Source: Actinomycetota bacterium
Lineage (GTDB): Bacteria > Actinomycetota > Acidimicrobiia > IMCC26256 > PALSA-555
Assembly: GCA_016870245.1 (NCBI GenBank)
Contig: VGCA01000007.1
Location: 1-36,506 of the forward strand
Length of the DNA stretch: 36,506 nucleotides
Reading direction: 5' to 3'
Below the pieces are notes generated by a model, which had not been told where the DNA came from, made no database searches, and saw only the letters and a program-made list of their open reading frames with translations. The position numbers and the translations under genes were made by a program. This document shows, in pieces, positions 7,162 through 18,076 of this stretch (position 1 is the stretch's first letter; each line of letters begins with the position of its first letter).

Positions 7162-10100
7162 ATGCCCGCGACGCCGCCGCTCGCCCCCCTCGTCCCGCTC
7201 CTCGCCGAGGAGCCGGCCCTGCGCGCCGTCATCGCCCGGGAGCCGGTCGTCGCGGTGCCCGACCCGGCCCGGGCGCTGTTCGTCGCCGGGCTCGCTCACG
7301 CCACCACGCGCCGCCCGATCGTCGTGGCGGTGCCCACCCGCACCGAGGCCGAGCGGCTGGTGCACGACCTCGCCCAGCTGCTCCCGGCCGGCGCGATCGA
7401 GGAGTTCCCGGCGTGGGAGACCCTGCCGTTCGAGCGGGTGTCGCCGTCGGTCGAGACGATGGGCCGCCGGCTCCGGGTCATGTGGCGCCTCCGCTCGGGT
7501 GACCTCCCCGCCGTCTTGGTCGCTCCGGTGCGGGCGCTCGTGCAGCGCCTCGGGCCGCACGTGGAGGACGTCGAGCCGGTGGTGGTCGCCCCCGGCGCCC
7601 ACATCGACCGCGACGGTCTCGTGGCCACGCTCGTCGACATGGGCTACCGCCGGGAGTACCAGGTGGAGGCCCGGGGAGAGATCGCCGTGCGCGGCTCGAT
7701 CGTCGACGTCTACCCGTCGACCCTGGACCACCCGATCCGCATCGACCTCTGGGGCGACGAGGTCGACCGCCTGACAGCCTTCTCCGTGTCCGACCAGCGG
7801 ACCACCCACGACGTGCCCGAGGCCGTGATCTTCCCGGCCCGGGAGCTGCTCCCGACCGACGAGGTGCGCGAGCGGGCCGCGGCACTGGTGCGCGAGCAGC
7901 CGTGGGGGGCCGCGCACTGGGAGCGCCTGGCCGAGGGCCAGTCGTTCGATGGGATGGAGTCCTGGCTGCCGTTCCTCTGCGAGCAGGACCATCTCGTCTC
8001 CGACCTGCTGCCTGCCGAGGCGCTCGTGATCGTGTGCGAGCCCCGTCGCCTGCGCGACCGCGCGCAGGAGCTCCTCGACGACGAGGCCGCGATGGCCGCG
8101 ACCCTCGCCACGACGTGGGGCGCGTCGGGCGACGACGCCCCTCGGCTGTCGCTCCCGTTCGACCGCTTGCTCGCGCACACCTCGGCCGGCGTCACGAACG
8201 TGCTGCCCACCCCCGAGTCGCCGGCCACACCGTTGCTCCAGGCCACCGGGTTCGACCCCGTGGTCGGGTCCAACGAGCGCGTCGGCACCCGACTCGCGCA
8301 GCTGCGGGCCGACGGATTCCGGGTGGTCGTCGCCGCCGACGGTTCCGGCAGCGCCCAGCGGCTCGCCGACGTGCTCCACGAGGACGGCGTCGACAGCACC
8401 CGCGACGCGATCGCGCCGGGCGAGATCGGCATCGTGGTGGCGCCGCTCGAGCGGGGCGCGGTGCTGGGCGGCTCGAAGGTCGCGCTGGTCGCCGAGGCCG
8501 ACCTCACCGGGCGGCGCCGGGTGCACCGCCGGGCCCGCGGCGCCCGGAAGGCGATCGACCTCTACGAGGACCTCGCCAAGGGCGACTTCGTCGTGCACCA
8601 GACCCACGGCGTCGCTCGCTACGAAGGCATGGTCACCCGGGCGATCGGGGGATCCGAGCGCGACTACCTGCTGCTCGGGTACAAGGGCAGCGACAAGCTC
8701 TACGTGCCGACCGACCAGGTGGGCACCGTGCGCAAGTACACCGGTGGCGACACGCCGACCCTGCACCGAATGGGTGGCGCCGACTTCGAGAAGTCGAAGG
8801 CCCGCGTGCGCGCCGCGACCCGGGAGATCGCGCAGGAGCTCGTCGTCCTGTACCGCCGCCGCCTCGCGACGCCGGGCCACGCGTTCGCGCCCGACACGCC
8901 GTGGCAGCACGAGGTGGAGGAGGCGTTCCCGTTCGAGGAGACGCCCGATCAGCAGGCGGCGATCGACGCGGTCAAGGCCGACATGGAGGAGCCGGTCCCG
9001 ATGGACCGGCTCGTGTGCGGCGACGTCGGGTTCGGCAAGACCGAGGTGGCGGTGCGGGCCGCGTTCAAGGCGGTGCAGGACGGCAAGCAGGTGGCGGTGC
9101 TGGTGCCCACCACCCTCCTCGCCGACCAGCACGGCCAGACCTTCCGCGACCGCTTCGCCAACTATCCGGTACGGGTCGAGACGATCTCCCGCTTCCTCAC
9201 CGCCGGCGAGCAGAAGAAGGTCATCGCCGCGATCGCGGCGGGCGACGTCGACGTCGTCATCGGCACCCACCGGCTCCTGTCGGAGGACGTGCGGTTCAAG
9301 GACCTCGGGCTGCTCGTGGTCGACGAGGAGCAGCGCTTCGGCGTCACCCACAAGGAGCGCATCAAGGAGATGCGGGCCAACGTCGACGTGCTCACGTTGT
9401 CGGCGACGCCCATCCCCCGCACGCTCGAGCTCTCGATCACCGGCATCCGCGACATGTCGCTGGTCAACACGCCGCCCGAGGACCGCCAGCCGATCCTCAC
9501 CTACGTGGGTGAGTACGACGACCGTGTGGTGGGTGAGGCGATCCGCCGCGAGCTGCTGCGCGAGGGCCAGGTCTTCTTCGTGCACAACCGGGTGCAGGAC
9601 ATCGAGTTCGTCGCCGAGCACGTGAAGGAGCTCGTCCCCGAGGCCCGGGTCGCGATCGCGCACGGTCAGATGGACGAGGGCCGCCTCGAGCAGGTGGTCA
9701 TCGACTTCTGGGAGCGCAAGTACGACGTGCTCGTGAGCACGACCATCGTCGAGAGCGGGCTCGACATGCCGATGGTCAACACGTTGGTCGTCGATCGGGC
9801 CGACCTGCTCGGCCTCGCGCAGCTCTACCAGCTGCGCGGACGCGTGGGCCGCCGCGGACAGCGGGCGTACGCGTACCTGCTGCACCCGGCCGACCGCGCA
9901 CTCACCGAGGAGGCGTACGAGCGGCTGCGCACCATCGGCGAGTTCACCGAGCTGGGCTCCGGGTTCAAGATCGCGATGCGCGACCTCGAGATCCGCGGCG
10001 CCGGCAACCTGCTCGGCGGTGAGCAGTCGGGCCACATCGCCGCGGTCGGCTTCGACCTCTACTGCCAGCTCGTCACCGAGGCGGTGGCCGAGCTCAACGG

Positions 10101-10566
10101 CGTGACGCCCGAGGAGCCGGTGGAGGTCACCATCGAGATCCCGGTGCCCGCCCACCTCCCGGCCGAGTACGTGGCCCGCGACGACGTGCGCATGGAGGCG
10201 TACCGCCGCCTCGCCGCCGTCACCGACCTCCGGGACGTCGACGACGTGCGGGCCGAGTGGGAGGACCGCTACGGGCCGCCACCGCCGCCGGCCGAGGCGC
10301 TGCTCGCCATCGCCCGGCTGCGGGTGGAGTGCGTGCGCCTCGGCATCCGCAGCCTCACCCTCGCCCAGCGGGTCGTGCGCATCCGCGGGCTCGAGCTCAA
10401 GGCCTCGCAGCAGGTGCGACTCAACCGGTTCGCACCCGGGTCGAAGGCGGGAGCCGGCGAGATCATGATCCCGTGGCCCGGGAAGCCGGCGGCCGCGGCC
10501 GCCGAGCTGGCCGACCTGCTCGAGGCGGTGCTGCCCCGCGAGGTCGCCGCCGCGGCCGGGTCCTGA
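7162..10566 (+). CDS. mfd: Transcription-repair coupling factor Mfd
   Basis: Mfd is an ATP-driven DNA translocase that removes RNA polymerase stalled at lesions and recruits UvrA. The 1134-aa protein has the UvrB-like N-terminal module (about 1-330). A CarD-like RNA polymerase interaction domain follows around 470-560 (GDFVVHQTHGVARYEGM), then a superfamily 2 helicase core with Walker A CGDVGFGKTEVA (about 620) and Walker B VVDEEQRFG (about 720). The motifs SATPIPRTL and QLRGRVGRRGQRAYAYLL come next. The C-terminal TRCF domain (about 970-1110) is complete. It starts 8 nt after pth. Length and motifs match full-length Mfd, with no sign of damage. Confidence 0.97.
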   Translation: MPATPPLAPLVPLLAEEPALRAVIAREPVVAVPDPARALFVAGLAHATTRRPIVVAVPTRTEAERLVHDLAQLLPAGAIEEFPAWETLPFERVSPSVETMGRRLRVMWRLRSGDLPAVLVAPVRALVQRLGPHVEDVEPVVVAPGAHIDRDGLVATLVDMGYRREYQVEARGEIAVRGSIVDVYPSTLDHPIRIDLWGDEVDRLTAFSVSDQRTTHDVPEAVIFPARELLPTDEVRERAAALVREQPWGAAHWERLAEGQSFDGMESWLPFLCEQDHLVSDLLPAEALVIVCEPRRLRDRAQELLDDEAAMAATLATTWGASGDDAPRLSLPFDRLLAHTSAGVTNVLPTPESPATPLLQATGFDPVVGSNERVGTRLAQLRADGFRVVVAADGSGSAQRLADVLHEDGVDSTRDAIAPGEIGIVVAPLERGAVLGGSKVALVAEADLTGRRRVHRRARGARKAIDLYEDLAKGDFVVHQTHGVARYEGMVTRAIGGSERDYLLLGYKGSDKLYVPTDQVGTVRKYTGGDTPTLHRMGGADFEKSKARVRAATREIAQELVVLYRRRLATPGHAFAPDTPWQHEVEEAFPFEETPDQQAAIDAVKADMEEPVPMDRLVCGDVGFGKTEVAVRAAFKAVQDGKQVAVLVPTTLLADQHGQTFRDRFANYPVRVETISRFLTAGEQKKVIAAIAAGDVDVVIGTHRLLSEDVRFKDLGLLVVDEEQRFGVTHKERIKEMRANVDVLTLSATPIPRTLELSITGIRDMSLVNTPPEDRQPILTYVGEYDDRVVGEAIRRELLREGQVFFVHNRVQDIEFVAEHVKELVPEARVAIAHGQMDEGRLEQVVIDFWERKYDVLVSTTIVESGLDMPMVNTLVVDRADLLGLAQLYQLRGRVGRRGQRAYAYLLHPADRALTEEAYERLRTIGEFTELGSGFKIAMRDLEIRGAGNLLGGEQSGHIAAVGFDLYCQLVTEAVAELNGVTPEEPVEVTIEIPVPAHLPAEYVARDDVRMEAYRRLAAVTDLRDVDDVRAEWEDRYGPPPPPAEALLAIARLRVECVRLGIRSLTLAQRVVRIRGLELKASQQVRLNRFAPGSKAGAGEIMIPWPGKPAAAAAELADLLEAVLPREVAAAAGS

Positions 10567-10580
10567 CCCGGCGGGCTGGG

Positions 10581-10586
10581 TAGGCT
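10581..10586 (+). promoter_or_regulatory. Candidate -10 element (TAGGCT) for the SurA-N-like gene
   Basis: TAGGCT ends 9 nt before the ATG at 10596, with no Shine-Dalgarno sequence between. It suggests a promoter internal to the mfd-mazG gene run. Confidence 0.35.
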
Positions 10587-10595
10587 CCGGCTCTC

Positions 10596-11168
10596 ATGAG
10601 CAGGCGCACCTCCAGCATCGTCGTCTTCGTCGTGATCCTCCTGGTGACGGCGGTCATCGTGGCGGCCGTCGGCCTCGGCACCGACGGCGCCACCGCCATC
10701 ACCGTCGGCGACCAGCGGATGTCGGCCAAGGCGGTCAACGACGAGCTGGCCGAATGGGCCGACTTCCCTCCGGCCGAGGCGCGGGCGACCGCGGGCTCGG
10801 TCAACGGTGCCGCGGGCGCGGGCTTCACCACCCAGATGGTGTACGAGATGCTCGCCGACGAGTACCTGGACCGCACGGGTGAGCAGGTGACCCGGGCCGA
10901 CCGGGCCAAGGCCCGGCGCTCGGTGGCCGGCGTCGAGGAGTTCCGGGAGCGGTCGGCGTGGTTCCGTGACCGCTACCTGCAGCGGGCCGCCACCTTCTCC
11001 GCGCTCACCCGCCTCGTGGGTGAGGACGACCAGGGGACCGTCGAGGTGCGGGTGCTGCGGCGCGAGGCCCGGCGGGTCGGCGTGACGGTCGATCCGGCGT
11101 ACGGTCGCTGGGCACCGGTCCGGGCGCGGGTCACGGAGTACCCCACGCCGTTCACGCCCCAGGGCTAG
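10596..11168 (+). CDS. Membrane-anchored SurA-N-like protein without a PPIase domain
   Basis: The 190-aa protein has an N-terminal transmembrane segment (about 8-28) with no lipobox cysteine, so it is probably anchored with its body outside the membrane. The following TAITVGDQRMSAKAVNDELAEW resembles the first strand-helix of SurA N-terminal domains, and a mostly helical region continues to about 140. A parvulin/PpiC rotamase domain, which would need about 90 more residues, is absent. A role as a small periplasm-side chaperone is therefore inference. It sits between mfd and mazG, where other actinobacteria often carry a lipoprotein or foldase-like gene. The last 30 residues are probably disordered. 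Confidence 0.6.
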   Translation: MSRRTSSIVVFVVILLVTAVIVAAVGLGTDGATAITVGDQRMSAKAVNDELAEWADFPPAEARATAGSVNGAAGAGFTTQMVYEMLADEYLDRTGEQVTRADRAKARRSVAGVEEFRERSAWFRDRYLQRAATFSALTRLVGEDDQGTVEVRVLRREARRVGVTVDPAYGRWAPVRARVTEYPTPFTPQG

Positions 11169-11180
11169 GCGGGTCCCACG

Positions 11181-12698
11181 ATGACGCGGGTCGTGGTCGT
11201 GGGGCTGGGGCCGGCGGGTGCCGATCTGCTCGTGCCGCGGGCGCGGGCGGAGATCGAGCGCGTCGCCGCGCGGTACGTGCGCACGGCGCGCCATCCGGCG
11301 GTCGACGAGCTCGCCGCCGACGGAATGACCTTCACCGCGTTCGACGCCGTCTACGACGCGGCCGACGCGATCGACGATGTGTACCCGCGCATCGTCGAGG
11401 CGCTGCTCGGTGCGGCCGCCGAGCACGGTGAGGTGCTGTACGCGGTGCCGGGGAACCCGGTCGTCGCCGAGCGCAGCGTGCAGCTGCTGCACGCGCGGGC
11501 CGCGTCCGGTGAGGTCGCGCTGACGGTGGTGCCGGGCGTGTCGTTCGCCGAGCTCGCATGGGCCCACGTCGGCGTCGACCCGCTGGGCGGCGCCCGCGTC
11601 CTCGACGGGCGAGCGCTCGACCCCGCCGATCTCGAGGCGGGCGGCCCGGTGCTCGTCGCTCAGGTCGACGGGGCGCTGGTCGCCTCCGACCTCAAGCTCG
11701 CGCTGCTCGAGCACACCGGCCCCGACACGCCGGTGGTCGTCCTCCAGCGGCTCGGCCTGCCCGACGAGGCGGTGACACGCCTGGCCCTGGTCGAGCTCGA
11801 CCGGGCCGTCGTCCCCGATCACCTCACCAGCGTGTTCGTCGACCTCCCGGTGGGCGCGGCCGACGCGTTCGGCGCGCTGGTCGCGCTCGCCCGGCGGCTC
11901 CGGGGCCCCGACGGCTGCCCGTGGGACGCGGAGCAGACCCACCACTCGCTCACGCGCTACGTCCTCGAGGAGGCCTACGAGGTCGTCGACGCGATCGAGG
12001 CCGTGCCCCGCGACGACGACCCCGACGCCCTCGGTCCCGACCCGGCGGTCGCGGCGGCCTACGCCGATCTCGCCGACGAGCTCGGTGACCTACTGTTCCA
12101 GGTGGTGTTCCACAGCGTCCTGGGTGAGGAGTCGGGCGACTTCACGACGGCAGCGGTCGCGTGCGGGATCCACGAGAAGCTCGTGCGCCGTCACCCCCAC
12201 GTCTTCGGCGACGTCGAGGCCGAGACCGCCGGTGACGTCGTGCGCAGCTGGGAGCAGATCAAGAAGGCGGAGAAGGACACCGACTCGCTGGTCGAGTCGA
12301 TCTCGCCGGGGCTCCCGGCCCTCCTCTACACGCACAAGCTGTTCCGGAAGGCGGCGGCGATCGGGCTCGCGCCGGCCGACCACACCGAAGCCGTGCGGAT
12401 GCTGACGGGGGCGGCGTCGGCCGCGGCCCTCGGCGACGCTGCTCCGGAGGGCCGTGAGGCCGTGCTCGGCGACGCGCTCGCCGCGGTGGTGCTCCTGGCG
12501 ATCGACGGCGGGCTGGACGCCGAGTCGGCCCTGCGCGGCTGGGCCGGCCGCTACCGGTCCCGGTTCCTGCGCATGGAGGCGCTCGCCCGCGCGCGCGGCG
12601 TCGACCTGCACGCGCTCGACCCCGACGCGGTGGCGGAGCTGTGGGACGACGCCGCGGTGCTGCCCGGGCCGGACCCCGACTCCGGAGCCGGCGCGTGA
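11181..12698 (+). CDS. mazG: YabN-type fusion: SAM-dependent tetrapyrrole methylase-like domain plus MazG NTP pyrophosphohydrolase
   Basis: The 505-aa protein joins two domains. Residues 1 to about 215 resemble the tetrapyrrole (corrin/porphyrin) methylase fold: VVVVGLGPAGADLL at the start, YAVPGNPVVAERSV near 90 and VVPGVSFAELAWA near 117. Residues from about 225 form MazG, a house-cleaning NTP pyrophosphatase that removes damaged or unwanted nucleotides. Its motifs are LRGPDGCPWDAEQTHHSL, the metal-binding EEAYE and DELGDLLFQ (about 305), HPHVFGD and SWEQIKKAEK. The same fusion is known as YabN in Firmicutes; the methylase substrate is unknown there too. The stop overlaps the next start as GTGA. 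The MazG half is certain and the methylase activity is inferred. Confidence 0.9.
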   Translation: MTRVVVVGLGPAGADLLVPRARAEIERVAARYVRTARHPAVDELAADGMTFTAFDAVYDAADAIDDVYPRIVEALLGAAAEHGEVLYAVPGNPVVAERSVQLLHARAASGEVALTVVPGVSFAELAWAHVGVDPLGGARVLDGRALDPADLEAGGPVLVAQVDGALVASDLKLALLEHTGPDTPVVVLQRLGLPDEAVTRLALVELDRAVVPDHLTSVFVDLPVGAADAFGALVALARRLRGPDGCPWDAEQTHHSLTRYVLEEAYEVVDAIEAVPRDDDPDALGPDPAVAAAYADLADELGDLLFQVVFHSVLGEESGDFTTAAVACGIHEKLVRRHPHVFGDVEAETAGDVVRSWEQIKKAEKDTDSLVESISPGLPALLYTHKLFRKAAAIGLAPADHTEAVRMLTGAASAAALGDAAPEGREAVLGDALAAVVLLAIDGGLDAESALRGWAGRYRSRFLRMEALARARGVDLHALDPDAVAELWDDAAVLPGPDPDSGAGA

Positions 12699-13354
12699 CC
12701 GGCGGCCGGGTCCGCGCCATCACCGGTGGCGCCGGGCTCGCGGCCGTCATCCTCATGGTCATCGGCTGGGTCCTCGTGCCGGCGGACCCGCCGGGGCCCG
12801 CCGCGGTCGCCGAGCAGGTCGTGCGCTGGACGCTCGACGACCGGCGGCGCCTGCTCGCGGGCACGGTGACCATCGCCGCGGGACTCTCCCTCGCCGTCGT
12901 GTTCTTCGCCGGGATCCGTTCGCTGTGTGCGCGCGCCGAGGGCCCGCCGGGGATCGTCTCCACGATCGGCTGGGGGTCGATGCTCGTCGCCCTCGCCACC
13001 GCATTCGTGGGGATCGCGATGGCGCAGACCCAGGCCTTCCTCGTGCTCGACGGCGATCCCGCCACCGTCGAGGCGTTCCACACCGCGCGCCTGCTGCTCG
13101 TCAACCTGGCCGGGATGCCGGCCGCGGTCGGTCTGTGCGCGTTCGGCGTCACGATGTACCGCACGCGCTTCCCGGCCCGGTGGCTCGGCACGTTCGCGCT
13201 CGTGGCCGCCGTGACCCAGCTCTTCGGTGTGGTCGCGCTGTCTCGCGCCGGGTTCTTCGCGCCGTCGGGTGGCGCGTCGCTGCTCGGCGCCGTCGGGCTG
13301 GCCGCCTGGGTCGCGGCGCTGTCGATGTACCTGCTCGCCCGCCCGGGCGACTGA
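12695..13354 (+). CDS. Hypothetical membrane protein with about six transmembrane helices
   Basis: I do not recognise the family. The product is 219 aa from the GTG at 12695, which overlaps the mazG stop by 4 nt and is preferred over the track's 12641. About six hydrophobic segments are visible (roughly 9-28, 52-73, 84-108, 125-149, 157-177 and 187-210), with short polar loops between. A DUF4386-like integral membrane protein would be a fair alternative. No catalytic or binding motif stands out. The overlap implies coupled expression with mazG, but nothing links the functions. Confidence 0.75.
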   Translation: MTGGRVRAITGGAGLAAVILMVIGWVLVPADPPGPAAVAEQVVRWTLDDRRRLLAGTVTIAAGLSLAVVFFAGIRSLCARAEGPPGIVSTIGWGSMLVALATAFVGIAMAQTQAFLVLDGDPATVEAFHTARLLLVNLAGMPAAVGLCAFGVTMYRTRFPARWLGTFALVAAVTQLFGVVALSRAGFFAPSGGASLLGAVGLAAWVAALSMYLLARPGD

Positions 13355-13395
13355 CGACCCTCGCCGAATGCGGCGCCGAGCCGGGCCCTCGCGGG

Positions 13396-16088
<2,693 letters not shown>

Positions 16089-16097
16089 CCCTCGTCC

Positions 16098-16442
16098 ATG
16101 GCCGAGCAGCGGCGCCACGCCGCCCACGCCCAGCAGCACCGGGTCCGCCGGCGGCGCGGCGTGGTGGTGCTCGTGCTGCTCGGATTCGCCGTCGTGGTGG
16201 TGCTCTTCGCGTTCGTCTACCCGACCCGCACGTTCCTGTCGCAGCGGGAGGAGGTCAGCGCGGCCGAGCGGCGGCTCGAGGTGCTGGAGGAGAGCGCGAA
16301 GGCGCTCCGCCGCGACAACGCGCAGCTCCAGACCGACAGCGAGGTCGAGCGCCGCGCCCGCGAGGACTTCGGCATGGTCCGCCCCGGCGAGACCCCCTAC
16401 GTCCTCGTCCCCGCCCCGCCCCCCACCACCTGGCTCCCGTAG
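16098..16442 (+). CDS. ftsB: Septum formation initiator protein, FtsB/DivIC family
   Basis: The 114-aa single-pass protein belongs to the FtsB/DivIC group that bridges FtsQ/DivIB and FtsL in the divisome. The cytoplasmic N-terminus is very basic (RVRRRRG). A transmembrane helix spans about 22-43, and an extracytoplasmic coiled coil runs from about 48-90 (EEVSAAERRLEVLEESAKALRRDN). The typical EVERRAREDFGMVRPGETPYVLV ending follows. It starts 9 nt after eno, so the two are probably one transcript. The family call rests on topology, motif and position; whether the cell would call it FtsB or DivIC cannot be decided. Confidence 0.9.
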   Translation: MAEQRRHAAHAQQHRVRRRRGVVVLVLLGFAVVVVLFAFVYPTRTFLSQREEVSAAERRLEVLEESAKALRRDNAQLQTDSEVERRAREDFGMVRPGETPYVLVPAPPPTTWLP

Positions 16443-16460
16443 CTCCCCCGACACCCGTTG

Positions 16461-16528
16461 ATGCGTCCCTGAGCGACGCTCAGCGTCGGTCTGGGGACGC
16501 ATGGTCTGACCATGCGTCCCTGAGCGAC
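16461..16528. repeat. 27-bp perfect palindrome with flanking 17-bp direct repeats upstream of the DUF501 gene
   Basis: ATGCGTCCCTGAGCGAC occurs at 16461-16477 and again at 16512-16528. Between them GGGACGCATGGTC (16494-16506) and GACCATGCGTCCC (16508-16520) form a perfect palindrome around one T. GGGACGCAT (16494-16502) can pair either with the first or the second ATGCGTCCC, giving two mutually exclusive hairpins. A smaller palindrome, GACGCT-C-AGCGTC, lies at 16475-16487. The large palindrome covers about -56 to -30 relative to the DUF501 start, overlapping the -35 zone of its promoter. It could be an operator, an attenuator for read-through from ftsB, or a dispersed repeat. Confidence 0.85.
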
Positions 16529-16536
16529 ATCGGTCG

Positions 16537-16542
16537 TACACT
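16537..16542 (+). promoter_or_regulatory. Candidate -10 element (TACACT) for DUF501-ppx, leaderless
   Basis: TACACT ends exactly 7 nt before the GTG at 16550, with no Shine-Dalgarno sequence. The palindrome at 16494-16520 ends 16 nt upstream of it. Confidence 0.5.
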
Positions 16543-16549
16543 CCGAGCC

Positions 16550-17059
16550 GTGCCGGCCACGCTCGAGGATCGTGACGCGGTCGCGGCCCTGCTCGGGCGG
16601 GAGCCGACGGCCGACTTCGACGTCGTGGTGCGACGCGCACACGGCGCGCCGGTCGTGATCCGCAACGCGCCGTTCACTCGCGACGGCACCCCGATGCCGA
16701 CGCGCTACTGGCTGGTCGACCCCGAGTGGAACCGCGCGGTCGGCCGTCTCGAGGCCGACGGCGGCGTCGACGAGGCCGAGGTCGAGATCGGACCGGAGGC
16801 GCTCGCGGCGGCGCACACCGCCTACGCCGCAGCACGCGACGCCGTGATCGCCGACGACCACGCCGGGCCCCGACCCTCCGGTGGCGTGGGTGGCACCCGC
16901 ATCGGGGTGAAGTGCCTCCACGCGCACGTCGCCTGGCGCCTCGCGGGGGGCGACGACCCGGTGGGCGACTGGGTGCTCGCTCGGCTCGACCCCACACTCC
17001 TCGCCGACACCCGTCCCGACGACCGCGCCGCGCCGGCCGCCGCGGGGGATCCGGCATGA
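16550..17059 (+). CDS. DUF501 domain-containing protein
   Basis: The 169-aa protein belongs to the actinobacterial DUF501 family, of unknown function, nearly always encoded between an ftsB-like gene and ppx. Recognisable parts are the LLGREPTADFDVVVR opening, the Pro-rich turn around PMPTRYWLVDP, and the conserved GGVGGTRIGVKCLHAHVAWRLAGGDDPVG block. Its Cys-Leu-His-Ala-His could bind a metal, though that is speculation. The GTG start is supported by the -10 element 7 nt upstream. The stop overlaps the ppx start as ATGA, so the two proteins are probably made together. Confidence 0.88.
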   Translation: MPATLEDRDAVAALLGREPTADFDVVVRRAHGAPVVIRNAPFTRDGTPMPTRYWLVDPEWNRAVGRLEADGGVDEAEVEIGPEALAAAHTAYAAARDAVIADDHAGPRPSGGVGGTRIGVKCLHAHVAWRLAGGDDPVGDWVLARLDPTLLADTRPDDRAAPAAAGDPA

Positions 17060-17997
17060 GCCGCCGTCTCGGCGCCGTCGACATCGGCACCAACTCGGTC
17101 CGCCTGCTCGTGGCCGATGTCGACGGCTCGGACGCCGACATGCGGGTCGCCACCCTCGAGCGGCTCATGACCATCACCCGGCTGGGGCAGGGCGTCGACG
17201 AGGAGCGCCGGCTCCACCCCGAAGCGATCGCCCGCACCCTCGCGGTCCTCGACCGCTACGGCGCGATCGCCCGCGACCTGGGCGTCGAGGCGTTGCGGGC
17301 CACGGCCACCAGCGCCGCGCGCGACGCCGCCAACCGCGACGACCTGTTCGATCCGGCCGAAGCCGCCCTCGGCGTGCGGCCCGAGCTGCTCAGCGGCGCC
17401 GAGGAGGCCCGGCTGTCGTTCCTCGGTGCGACGGCCTCGCTCGCCGACGTGGGCGCCACCCCGCCGTACCTCGTGGTCGACATCGGCGGCGGATCCACCG
17501 AGTTCGTGCTCGGCACCGACGCGCCCTCCGGCCTTCTCTCGGTCGACATGGGATGCGTGCGCATCACCGAGCAGTACCTGCACTCCGACCCTCCGGCACC
17601 CGAGGAGCTGTCGACCGCGGTGTCGATCGTGCGCGATCACCTGACCGACGTGGAGCGGGCGATCCCCGACCTGCGCGACGCCCGCACGCTCGTCGGTCTC
17701 GCCGGCACCGTCAGCGCCGTCGCCACGGTGGAGCAGGGTCTCCACGAGTACGACCGCGACCGCATCCATCACTTCCGGCTCACCCGGGCCGCGGTGGAGG
17801 ACGTGTTCCGCACCCTCGCCACCGAAGCGGCCGACGATCGCCGCCACAATCCGGGTCTCGAGGCCGAGCGGGTCGACGTCATCGTGGGCGGCGTGACGGT
17901 GCTCGCCACCGTGATGCGCACCTTCGGCTTCGACGAGCTGCTCGTGTCGGAGGAGGACATCCTCGACGGACTGGTGCGGGACCTCGCCGCCCGCTGA
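17056..17997 (+). CDS. ppx: Exopolyphosphatase / guanosine pentaphosphate phosphohydrolase family (Ppx/GppA)
   Basis: The 313-aa product is the short actinobacterial Ppx form: the ASKHA-type N-terminal catalytic module without the extra C-terminal domains of E. coli Ppx. Visible motifs are the phosphate-binding GAVDIGTNSVRLLVADV (about 6-22), ALRATATSAARDA (about 82-94) and the second phosphate loop VVDIGGGSTEFVLG (about 139-152). GLAGTVSAVATVEQG follows later. The family hydrolyses polyphosphate or (p)ppGpp; short actinobacterial members differ in activity, so the exact substrate is open. The ATG overlaps the DUF501 stop. Confidence 0.92.
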   Translation: MSRRLGAVDIGTNSVRLLVADVDGSDADMRVATLERLMTITRLGQGVDEERRLHPEAIARTLAVLDRYGAIARDLGVEALRATATSAARDAANRDDLFDPAEAALGVRPELLSGAEEARLSFLGATASLADVGATPPYLVVDIGGGSTEFVLGTDAPSGLLSVDMGCVRITEQYLHSDPPAPEELSTAVSIVRDHLTDVERAIPDLRDARTLVGLAGTVSAVATVEQGLHEYDRDRIHHFRLTRAAVEDVFRTLATEAADDRRHNPGLEAERVDVIVGGVTVLATVMRTFGFDELLVSEEDILDGLVRDLAAR

Positions 17998-18064
17998 CCT
18001 CACCGGACTGGAACCGGTTCTCCTTTCGGCCCGCGATATCCACCACTTCGGCGTCCGCGTTCAG

Positions 18065-18070
18065 CAGTAT
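18065..18070 (+). promoter_or_regulatory. Candidate -10 element (CAGTAT) for the gene at 18077
   Basis: CAGTAT ends 6 nt before the GTG at 18077. It deviates from TANNNT at the first base but has the same spacing as the leaderless set and there is no Shine-Dalgarno sequence. Confidence 0.3.
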
Positions 18071-18076
18071 GCGCGG

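Noticed and set aside
7027-10155. 1042-aa minus-strand ORF opposite mfd
   Set aside because: Its low-complexity Arg/His/Gly/Asp-rich composition is that of an antisense frame; mfd on the other strand is complete and conserved.
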